Shown: piece after piece, positions 23,890 to 31,603 of the stretch
Layout: each line of letters begins with the position of its first letter
Position numbering within the stretch: position 1 is the stretch's first letter
Source of the DNA: QHXW01 sp035280425
GTDB lineage: Bacteria > Acidobacteriota > Terriglobia > Bryobacterales > Bryobacteraceae
Length of the DNA stretch: 64,000 bases
NCBI GenBank assembly: GCA_035280425.1
Contig: DATEFW010000028.1
Coordinates: forward strand, 6,683 to 70,682
Direction: 5' to 3'
Notes under the pieces: model-generated
Database searches by the model: none
What the model was told of the DNA's origin: nothing
What the model saw: only the letters and a program-made list of their open reading frames with translations
Made by a program: the position numbers and the translations under genes

Positions 23890-25191
23890 CTAGAGGATCG
23901 AAAACAGCGGGCGGGCCGCGGCGGCTTCGCATAAACCCCCGTCGCCGGCACCGCCGATTTCGATTTCGATCAATTGATTCGCGGGGCGCAGAGCGCTGAG
24001 TTGCACCTTGAGGTAGTTGTCCGTCAGCGCTGCATAAGGTTCCTCGAGTGTGACAGCCGAAAGTTTTCTTCCAATCATCGTGCGGCGGAAAGCGAGATTC
24101 TTAGCGGCGGCGAGCTCACGCAGAATGCGGTTGCGCGCTTTGCGCACTGGCATCGGCACCTGGACGGGCATTGCCGCGGCAGGCGTTCCCGGGCGTTCCG
24201 AGTAAGTGAAGACGTGCAGATAAGTGAACGGCAGCGATTCGATGAACGCGCGGCTCTGTTCGAATTCGGCGTCGGTTTCGCCGGGAAAACCCACCATCAC
24301 ATCGGCGCCGATGGCGGCATCGGGCATCAGGCGGCGGGCTTTGAGGACGCGGCCGGCATAATGCCGCGGCCGGTACTTGCGATGCATGCGCCGGAGGATG
24401 CGGTCGGAACCTGATTGCAGCGGCGCGTGGACGTGTTTCGCGATGCGCGGAGACGCAGCCATCAGGCCGAGCAGGTCATCGGAGAAATCCATCGGCTCGA
24501 CCGAGCTCAATCGCAGGCGCTCGATTGCGGTCTCTTCGAGCAGGCGGCGAATGAGGTCCGCGAGGCGCATGGTGCTGCCCGGTTCCCTGCCCCAGCGGCC
24601 CAGATTGATGCCGCTCAATACGACTTCGCGATAGCGCGCGGCCAGTTGGCGAACCTGCTCGACGACGAGATCGGGCGATGAGCTGCGGGAGCGGCCACGC
24701 ACGAATGGAATGATGCAGAACGAGCAGCGATTATTGCAGCCATCCTGAATTTTCAGGTTGGGACGAGTGCGGTCGTGAGCAGCGTCCATGACCGGAGCGG
24801 TCAGGAAATCCGGGCGCGCGAAGATATCGCCGACCAGAATCTGCCCATGGTACGGAGCGCCCGCCAGCAGGGCGGCGATCTCGGTCTTGTGCGAATTGCC
24901 CACCACCCATTCGACGCCGGGCAGCACGGCCAGTTCTTCAGGAGCGCGCTGCGCATAACAGCCGGTGACGAGAATGCGGCTGGCGGGATTTTCGCGGTGC
25001 ACGCGCCGGACGGCCTGGCGGACATCTTCATCGGCCGAAGAAGTAACGGTGCAGGTGTTGAGGATGACGAAATCGGCCTGGCGCCGGTCTTCCGTGCCCT
25101 CTAGCCCCCGCGCGGTAAGCTGCGCTTCGAGCGCGGCGCCATCGGCCTGGGTTGCACGGCAACCAAAATTCTGCACGAAGAAGCTGGGCAT
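23890..25191 (-). CDS. mtaB: tRNA (N6-threonylcarbamoyladenosine37-C2)-methylthiotransferase
   Basis: Radical SAM methylthiotransferase that turns t6A into ms2t6A at tRNA position 37. 433 residues. The N-terminal MTTase domain has its three cluster cysteines in QNFGCRATQ, LNTCTVT and VTGCYAQ; the radical SAM motif CNNRCSFC follows around residue 150, and a C-terminal TRAM-like segment ends the protein. FVRGRSRS after the SAM motif and KHVHAPLQSGSD are typical of the MtaB branch. It is the last gene of queG-TPR-mtaB, all overlapping by one base. Confidence 0.94.
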   Translation of the reverse strand: MPSFFVQNFGCRATQADGAALEAQLTARGLEGTEDRRQADFVILNTCTVTSSADEDVRQAVRRVHRENPASRILVTGCYAQRAPEELAVLPGVEWVVGNSHKTEIAALLAGAPYHGQILVGDIFARPDFLTAPVMDAAHDRTRPNLKIQDGCNNRCSFCIIPFVRGRSRSSSPDLVVEQVRQLAARYREVVLSGINLGRWGREPGSTMRLADLIRRLLEETAIERLRLSSVEPMDFSDDLLGLMAASPRIAKHVHAPLQSGSDRILRRMHRKYRPRHYAGRVLKARRLMPDAAIGADVMVGFPGETDAEFEQSRAFIESLPFTYLHVFTYSERPGTPAAAMPVQVPMPVRKARNRILRELAAAKNLAFRRTMIGRKLSAVTLEEPYAALTDNYLKVQLSALRPANQLIEIEIGGAGDGGLCEAAAARPLFSIL

Positions 25192-26405
25192 CAGGACGAT
25201 TTCTCGCGGCGGTAAGGCGACGACATGTAGCCGCGCGATTCTTTGGCTGCTTCGGCCTGCGGCGCGAAGGCGATGGCGTGTTTGTAGGCTTCGATGGCTT
25301 GGGTGCGGCGATTGGTCAAATCATAAATCTGGCCGATGCGCATCCAGGCGAGCACACCGGTATTGAGGTCCAGGTCATCGCCCGACGCGGTAACTTTCTT
25401 CATATTTTCGAGCGCGCGATCGAGATCGTTATACCAGAACTCGATATTGCCAAGCTGGAAATAAATCTTGTCCCAGGGAACGCCGGCATAGCCCGGAAGG
25501 CCGCTCTGCTTCATTTTGACGACCTTATCGACGGCGGCGATCGCCCTGTCTTTATTGCCCAGGTCACTGTACATCTGCGCCTCTTCGAAAAGCAGCAGGT
25601 GATTGCGCGGAAAGCGGCGCAGCAGGTCTTCGAGCAGCGGAATCGCCTTGGTGGGCTGGTGGTCGCGGCGGTAGAGCGCGCAGAGCAGCACCTGGGCGTC
25701 GACACGGTTTATGTTGCCGTGCTGCGCGACTTCTTCGAGGGTGTGGATGCCGCGTTCCTTATCGCCGTGAAATCCGACCAGGAACCCGAGCATGCGCCAG
25801 CCCCACGGCAGGCTGCCGACGACGTAATCATGCACGCCCTGAATGAGCCGGGCATCGTAATTCTTCGGGTCGAGCTCGGTTACGCGGTTGGAGTCCTTGC
25901 GCGCCTGGGTGGCGTCATGCAGAGCGTCGCGCCAGGCCTTCTGGACCAAAAAATTGTAGTTACCGCGCAGTCCATAGGCGACGGCCCGCGCATAGAGAGC
26001 ATCCGTATCATTCGGGTTTTTAGCGAGGCGCGCGTCGGCCAGACCGAGCGCCTGGTTAATCTCGTCTGTAAATTCCTTCTGGATTTCGGGGCTCACGTTC
26101 AGTTTTTTGCGCCGCAGAAAAGGATTGTTGCCTGACACCAGTTCACTTTCGAGCGCGCCGTTGCGGTACATCTCGCGATAGAGCAATGTCTGCGCGAGGT
26201 GATTGTGCGGGCCGATGGCCTGCGGATTTTGCTTTGCCGCCTGCTCGAAATCCGCCAGAGCCTGATCGTATTCCAGATTATAAAAATGATTAAAGCCGCT
26301 GGCGGATGGATTTTGCTGGGCAATGGCGGGCAGAGCGGCAAGCATTGCCGGGAGGCACAGGCTCAGGATGACGCTCCGGTTTCGTATTCGGCGGACAACA
26401 ACCAC
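25191..26405 (-). CDS. Secreted TPR-repeat protein
   Basis: A 404-residue protein with a signal peptide (SVILSLCLPAMLAALPAIAQQ) and several tetratricopeptide repeats, for example YNLEYDQALADFEQAAKQNP near residue 42 and a C-terminal RIGQIYDLTNRRTQAIEAYK. It probably acts as a periplasmic scaffold. The start is a GTG at 26405 that shares a base with the queG stop, and the stop shares a base with the mtaB start, so it is embedded between two tRNA-modification genes. No functional connection with them is evident. Confidence 0.82.
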   Translation of the reverse strand: MVVVRRIRNRSVILSLCLPAMLAALPAIAQQNPSASGFNHFYNLEYDQALADFEQAAKQNPQAIGPHNHLAQTLLYREMYRNGALESELVSGNNPFLRRKKLNVSPEIQKEFTDEINQALGLADARLAKNPNDTDALYARAVAYGLRGNYNFLVQKAWRDALHDATQARKDSNRVTELDPKNYDARLIQGVHDYVVGSLPWGWRMLGFLVGFHGDKERGIHTLEEVAQHGNINRVDAQVLLCALYRRDHQPTKAIPLLEDLLRRFPRNHLLLFEEAQMYSDLGNKDRAIAAVDKVVKMKQSGLPGYAGVPWDKIYFQLGNIEFWYNDLDRALENMKKVTASGDDLDLNTGVLAWMRIGQIYDLTNRRTQAIEAYKHAIAFAPQAEAAKESRGYMSSPYRREKSS

Positions 26406-27454
26406 TACTTTGATTCTAACTGCCCAAGCGCCCAGCGCGCGTGCTCGGCTACCAGCGGATCCGGCGATTGCGCCATCTTTTCGAGCGGCTCACGGAACCG
26501 TTCAGAGCGCTGATTCCCCATGGCGACGGCGACATTGCGCAAAAAACCCGTATAGCGAGCGCGCTTTACCGGGCTCGCACGAAAGATCTCCGCGAACTCC
26601 TGCTCGGATATTCCGGCGAGCCTTTCCAGATCGGGCGCAAAGTGCTCGGGAGCAAACGCCGCCTCGCTGGTGATGGGTGCCCGCTGGTTCCACGGGCAAA
26701 CGTCCTGGCAGATATCGCAGCCGAACACGTGGTTGCCCATTTGTTCGCGTGTCTCGGCGGGAATCGAGCCGCGCAGTTCGATGGTGAAGTAGGCTATGCA
26801 GAGCCGCGAATCGATAGCCCACTCCGGGCCTTGGGGAAGCCAGGTCGGCACGATCGCGCTGGTCGGGCAGGCGTCGATACAGCGCATGCACGTGCCGCAG
26901 CGGTCGGGCGGAGGCACGCCGGGCTCGAGCGGCAGCGAGACCAGCAGCTCGCCCAGGAAAAACCACGATCCCATTCCTTCGTGAATCAGGCACGTATTTT
27001 TGCCGATCCATCCGAGTCCCGCGCGCCTGGCGTAAGCGCGCTCGAGCAAGGGCGCCGTGTCGACGCAAATCTTCCATTCGAAATCTTCGCCGGCGTGTTC
27101 CCGTAATTTCGCGGCCATGCGCTCCAGGCCGCAGCGCAGCACGTCGTGGTAGTCTTCGCCCCAGGCATAACGTGAAATCCAGGCGAGGTCATCGGGCGGC
27201 AGGCGGTTGGAATAAGGTTCCGGGCCGTTGTAGAGCTTGCCGACGCAGATAATAGAGCGGGCCGAGGGCAGCAGGTTGCGCGGGTCGTCACGCACATCCG
27301 CGCGACGGTCCGTGAGGTACCGCATTTCGCCCGCATAACCGCGCTCGACCCACTCGTGATAATAGCCCGCCTCTTCGAGCGGCACGGCCGGAGCGACTCC
27401 GGCCAGCTCGAAGCCGCATTTGCGCGCGATTTGCCGGACCAGGTCCGTGGTCAT
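26405..27454 (-). CDS. queG: Epoxyqueuosine reductase QueG
   Basis: Cobalamin- and Fe-S-dependent enzyme that reduces epoxyqueuosine to queuosine in the tRNA wobble position. 349 residues from the ATG at 27454; the frame is open upstream but that part is unlike the family. Two 4Fe-4S cluster sites are visible: CGTCMRCIDACPTSAI and CDICQDVCPWNQ. YLTDRRADVRDDPRNLLPSA and GWIGKNTCLI are classic QueG segments, and the C-terminus has the HEAT-like repeats of the family. It heads the queG-TPR-mtaB operon. Confidence 0.95.
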   Translation of the reverse strand: MTTDLVRQIARKCGFELAGVAPAVPLEEAGYYHEWVERGYAGEMRYLTDRRADVRDDPRNLLPSARSIICVGKLYNGPEPYSNRLPPDDLAWISRYAWGEDYHDVLRCGLERMAAKLREHAGEDFEWKICVDTAPLLERAYARRAGLGWIGKNTCLIHEGMGSWFFLGELLVSLPLEPGVPPPDRCGTCMRCIDACPTSAIVPTWLPQGPEWAIDSRLCIAYFTIELRGSIPAETREQMGNHVFGCDICQDVCPWNQRAPITSEAAFAPEHFAPDLERLAGISEQEFAEIFRASPVKRARYTGFLRNVAVAMGNQRSERFREPLEKMAQSPDPLVAEHARWALGQLESK

Positions 27455-27540
27455 GCCGCTGATATTATAGACGCGCCAAACGGGCGGGAGCGGCTCAAGT
27501 GTCCAGCCGGTTTCGCGGTGAGTTTTGTAAGGTTCAAGGC

Positions 27541-27546
27541 TACAAT
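27541..27546 (+). promoter_or_regulatory. -10-like box 6 nt before a GTG start
   Basis: TACAAT is followed by exactly 6 nt and then GTG at 27553, in frame with the S55-like protein. This is the expected geometry of a leaderless transcript beginning at the GTG. Confidence 0.4.
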
Positions 27547-27552
27547 AGGATT

Positions 27553-29304
27553 GTGCATCGCATGGCAGTACCCGCGGCGCTCGCGCTAGCCGCGGCCCTA
27601 TCCGCCGAGAACAGCTTTTTCCCTTTGAAGGATCTGAAACCCGGAATGCACGGCATCGGTAAAACGGTGTTCTCGGGCGAGCGCATCGAAGATTTTCAAG
27701 TGGAGATTCTCGGTGTGCTGGAGAACGTGGGCCCGAAACAGTCGTTGATTCTGGCGCGGCTTTCCGGAGGGCCGCTCGCGTCGACGGGCGTGCTGCAGGG
27801 AATGAGCGGCAGCCCGGTATATATCGACGGCAAGCTGCTGGGCGCGGTTGCATCGGCGTTTCCATTCGCCAAAGAGCCGATCGCAGGTATACGGCCTATC
27901 CAGGAAATGCTGCGCGCCGCGGAGGCCGGCCGTGAACCGGTTCGGAAAGCTTCGATTTCGCTTCGAGATTCGGATCTCACAAGGGCGCTGTCGAAACCCG
28001 AGGACACGCTGGCCGGAGACATGCGGATGGTGGATATCGCCACACCGGTTTCGTTCGGCGGGTTCACGCGCGGCACGATCGAGCGGTTTGCGTCTCAACT
28101 GCGGGCGCTTGGACTTGAACCAAGGCAGGGTGTCTCATCCGGCGGCCGGCTGGACCCACATCTGGGCGATCGTGCGACGCTGCGGCCAGGCTCAATGATC
28201 AGCGTCGAGCTCATGACGGGCGATTTGAGCATCGGGGCAGACGGCACGGTGACCTATATTGATGGCAATCAGGTCTATGCGTTCGGGCACCGCTTTCTCT
28301 CGCTCGGGCCAACGGAACTGCCGTTCGCGCGTTCTGAAGTGATGACGCTGCTGCCCAATCTCGCCAGCTCGTTCAAGATTTCGTCGCCAACCCAATGGAT
28401 GGGGACGATCTCCCAGGACCGCAACACGGCCATTACAGGCGAACTCGGCAGGCGCGCGCGGCTGGCGCCGGTGGGGATCTCGGTAGCGCGAGCGGGCCAT
28501 GTCATTGAGTCCTACCGGATGCACATGGCCAACGACCGGTTTCTCGCGCCGTTTCTGACGCAGATCGCGGTATATTCGGCGATCGATTCGACGGAACGCG
28601 CCATCGGCGCCGCAAGCTATGCGGTGCGCGGAGAAATTGAGTTTCAGGGCAATGCGCCGCCCATCAAGTTGAATAACATGTATGCCGGGGACGCCAATAC
28701 CGCTATGCAGGTGTCGCTCTCGGCGGCGATCCCTTTGGCATACGTGCTGCAAAGCGGGTTTTCGCCGCTTGAGATCAAGCAGGTTTCGCTGAACATCGAA
28801 TCTTTCGATGAAAAGAAACAGTTGCAGATCGACCAGGTGACGGCGTCACCGCACGAGGTGCGGCCGGGTGAAAAGGTGCAGTTGACGGCGGTGCTGTTGG
28901 GCGAAAACGGTGCGGAAGTCACGCGCCGCGTGGATTACGCCGTGCCCATAGGTGCAACGCCGGGGCCGCTGTACTTCACCGTGGCCGACGGCAACATGAC
29001 AAACTTATCGGAATTCCGGCAGATCATCGGATCGACGCCGCACTCGGCCGAACAACTGGTGGCCAGCGTGAACAAGCTGCGGACCAACACCAAGGCATAC
29101 GTACGCGTGTGGCGAATGGAGCCGAATTTCCAGCTCGAAGGCGACGAATTTCCCGACCCGCCTCCATCGCTCGCGCTCATCTTGGGGTCGACCCAAACCA
29201 CCGCTTTACAGACGCGCAATTCCAAGGAAGCGGAACTGGAGATCAGCGCCGGCGACGCGGTGATCAGCGGAGTCAAAACCGTTCAGGTGGAAGTGAAGGA
29301 ATGA
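27553..29304 (+). CDS. SpoIVB-like peptidase S55 domain protein
   Basis: Predicted exported serine-protease-fold protein (583 residues). The N-terminal S55 domain contains PLKDLKPGMHGIGKTVFSG and the nucleophile motif VLQGMSGSPVYIDGKLLGAV, matching SpoIVB-type peptidases; a later GHRFLSLG probably carries the His. Beyond about residue 330 the chain is beta-rich and unassigned. The GTG at 27553 sits 6 nt after a TACAAT box; the alternative ATG at 27562 removes only three residues. The stop overlaps the start of the next gene (ATGA), so they act as a pair. Natural substrate unknown. Confidence 0.82.
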   Translation: MHRMAVPAALALAAALSAENSFFPLKDLKPGMHGIGKTVFSGERIEDFQVEILGVLENVGPKQSLILARLSGGPLASTGVLQGMSGSPVYIDGKLLGAVASAFPFAKEPIAGIRPIQEMLRAAEAGREPVRKASISLRDSDLTRALSKPEDTLAGDMRMVDIATPVSFGGFTRGTIERFASQLRALGLEPRQGVSSGGRLDPHLGDRATLRPGSMISVELMTGDLSIGADGTVTYIDGNQVYAFGHRFLSLGPTELPFARSEVMTLLPNLASSFKISSPTQWMGTISQDRNTAITGELGRRARLAPVGISVARAGHVIESYRMHMANDRFLAPFLTQIAVYSAIDSTERAIGAASYAVRGEIEFQGNAPPIKLNNMYAGDANTAMQVSLSAAIPLAYVLQSGFSPLEIKQVSLNIESFDEKKQLQIDQVTASPHEVRPGEKVQLTAVLLGENGAEVTRRVDYAVPIGATPGPLYFTVADGNMTNLSEFRQIIGSTPHSAEQLVASVNKLRTNTKAYVRVWRMEPNFQLEGDEFPDPPPSLALILGSTQTTALQTRNSKEAELEISAGDAVISGVKTVQVEVKE

Positions 29305-31598
29305 GGCCGGGATTGGGAAGAGGGAAGATCCGGGGACTGGCACAAGGATGTGTCCTGCTGTTGTTCACGCTTTTGGTGCTGTTCGTTCCCAGCGCCGGAG
29401 CCTCCACCACGACAGCCTGGGAAATGAATTCGTACCAGGATTTCATCCATGGCCGCTTCCAGGGCATTTCGCTAGGCCGGGATGGGCGGTTAATGCTGGC
29501 GCCCAAGGTCGACACCATCTTTTCCTCCGATCAGCCGGTGGTGTGGAGTGTGGCGGAAGCGCCGGATGGGTCGCTTTATGCGGGTACAGGGCATCGCGGG
29601 CGCCTTTTTCAGATCGATAAAACGGGAAAGTCCGCGCTTGTCTGGACGGCGGAACAGCCGGAGATTTTTGCAGTTGCGGTAGACGCGAAAGGCGCGGTGT
29701 ATGCGGCTACGTCGCCGGACGGCAAGGTTTATCGCATCGATCACGGGAAGGCATCGGAATTCTTTGCGCCGCAAGCGAAATATATCTGGTCGCTGGCGTT
29801 CGCACCGGACGGCGCCCTCTATATCGGCACAGGCGACCAGGGCAAAATCTTTCGCGTTGCGTCCGCGGGCAAGGGTGAGGTGTATTATGCGACCGGCCAG
29901 GCCCACGTAACCGACCTGGCTCTCGACCGGGAGGGCCGGCTGCTGGCCGGCACGGAACCCAACGGCATTCTGTACCGGGTCTTGGCCAGAGACAAAGCCT
30001 TCGTGCTGTATGACGCCAGCCTACCGGAAATTCGCGCGATCTCCACGGCGGCGGATGGATCCATTTACGCAGTGGCGATGGGCGGATCGTTAGCCAAACG
30101 GCTGCAACCGGCTCCGCAGCCCGGGCAATCTGGGGCCGGCGGCCCGGTGGTGGCGACCGTCGGAACTTCGATCAGCGTGACCGCGGAGAGCGCGCAATCG
30201 GGGCCGGAGATCAAGCCGCAAGCCGAGCAGGCAAAACCGGCTGCGCCGGTTCCAGCGCCCCCGGTCACGACGTCTTTTGCTCCGTCCATTGACATTTCGG
30301 GTGTGGAGAAATCGGCGGTTTACCGGATCAATCCCGATAATACAGTCGAAACGCTGTGGAGTTCGAAAGAGGAGAACGTCTACGATCTGCTTCCGTGGAA
30401 GGGCCAGCTTCTATTCGCAACCGATGCCAACGGGCGTGTCTACCGGCTGTCGCCGGATCGCAAGCTGACTCTGGTTGTCGAGACCAATGAGTCGGAAGCC
30501 ACGCGACTGATCCCGCAGGGCGGAACCGTTCTGGCGGCCACGGGCAACATGGGCCGCATTTACCGGCTGGAGGATGCGTTGAATGGCTCGGGCGTTTACG
30601 AATCGCCGGTGCACGATGCGAGCACGGTGGCGCAGTGGGGACGGATCGCGTGGCGCTTGACGGACGATAGCGCAGGATCGATCGTGCTGCGCACGCGGAG
30701 CGGAAACTCGATGCGGCCGGACAGGACGTGGAGCGACTGGTCGGCGCCGCTATCTGATGCCAATGGCGCGAAGATCCCGAGCCCGAACGCGCGTTACATC
30801 CAGTGGAAAGCGGAGTTCAGCGGACGGCAGGGCAAAACGCCGGTTCTTGAAGGCGTCAGTGTCGCTTACTTGCCGCAGAACACGGCGCCGATGCTCAAGA
30901 GCATCGCGGTGGTCACGCAAGTGGCGGCAGCCGGAGCGTCAAAAGCGGCGCAGCCGTCCTCCAGTTCGCCGGTCTATAGCATCACCGTCACCGACACGGG
31001 CGACACTGCTCCTGCGATGTCGACGGGCACGCCGACACAAACGCCGTCGCGCGCGGCGCTGCAGCAGATCAACATCAGCTGGCAGGCGGAAGACCCGGAC
31101 GGCGATCGCCTGGTGTATTCGCTGTGGTTCCGCGGTGAAGGCGAGCGGGAATGGAAGCTGCTCAAAGCCAACATGCACGAGAACAGCTTCTTACTGGATG
31201 GGGACGCTCTCGCTGATGGCCGCTATTTCTTCCGCGTGATCGCGTCCGATCGCGAGGTGAACCCGCCGCCCGCGGCGCGGGAGACCGAGCTTGTGAGTTC
31301 ACCGGTGCTGATCGATAACACGCCCCCCGTAGTGACCGCCGGCCAGCCGCGCAAGACGGCTCACGGCGTTGAAGTGGATTTCGAGGCCGTAGATTCGGCC
31401 TCCCCGCTGCGGCATTGCGAATATTCGATCGACGCCGGAACCTGGACGCCACTTGAAGCGGTGGACGGCGTGATCGACTCACTGCGCGAGAAATTCATCG
31501 TCCGGCTGGGCAATCTCGCTCCCGGCGAGCACGTCCTTGTCGTCCGAGCCGTCGACAGCGCAAATAATGCCGGCCTGGCGAAAGTTGTGCTCCGGTAA
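29301..31598 (+). CDS. Large secreted beta-propeller protein
   Basis: A 765-residue exported protein. After a signal peptide (CVLLLFTLLVLFVPSAGAS) come propeller blades of the two-component-regulator/NHL type, each with a box like SVAEAPDGSLYAGTGHRGRL or AVDAKGAVYAATSPDGKVY (about residues 60-260). A Pro/Ala-rich linker near 270-330 is followed by more blades and then beta-sandwich domains (around 510-760) with fibronectin-like SWQAEDPDGDRLVYSLWF. It is coupled to the S55-like gene upstream. It may be the partner or substrate of that protein. Function unknown. Confidence 0.78.
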   Translation: MRPGLGRGKIRGLAQGCVLLLFTLLVLFVPSAGASTTTAWEMNSYQDFIHGRFQGISLGRDGRLMLAPKVDTIFSSDQPVVWSVAEAPDGSLYAGTGHRGRLFQIDKTGKSALVWTAEQPEIFAVAVDAKGAVYAATSPDGKVYRIDHGKASEFFAPQAKYIWSLAFAPDGALYIGTGDQGKIFRVASAGKGEVYYATGQAHVTDLALDREGRLLAGTEPNGILYRVLARDKAFVLYDASLPEIRAISTAADGSIYAVAMGGSLAKRLQPAPQPGQSGAGGPVVATVGTSISVTAESAQSGPEIKPQAEQAKPAAPVPAPPVTTSFAPSIDISGVEKSAVYRINPDNTVETLWSSKEENVYDLLPWKGQLLFATDANGRVYRLSPDRKLTLVVETNESEATRLIPQGGTVLAATGNMGRIYRLEDALNGSGVYESPVHDASTVAQWGRIAWRLTDDSAGSIVLRTRSGNSMRPDRTWSDWSAPLSDANGAKIPSPNARYIQWKAEFSGRQGKTPVLEGVSVAYLPQNTAPMLKSIAVVTQVAAAGASKAAQPSSSSPVYSITVTDTGDTAPAMSTGTPTQTPSRAALQQINISWQAEDPDGDRLVYSLWFRGEGEREWKLLKANMHENSFLLDGDALADGRYFFRVIASDREVNPPPAARETELVSSPVLIDNTPPVVTAGQPRKTAHGVEVDFEAVDSASPLRHCEYSIDAGTWTPLEAVDGVIDSLREKFIVRLGNLAPGEHVLVVRAVDSANNAGLAKVVLR

Positions 31599-31603
31599 CC
31601 GCG

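Noticed and set aside
27455..27865. N-terminal extension of QueG
   Set aside because: The extra residues are Arg/Pro-rich shadow sequence opposite the S55-like gene start and have no family similarity.
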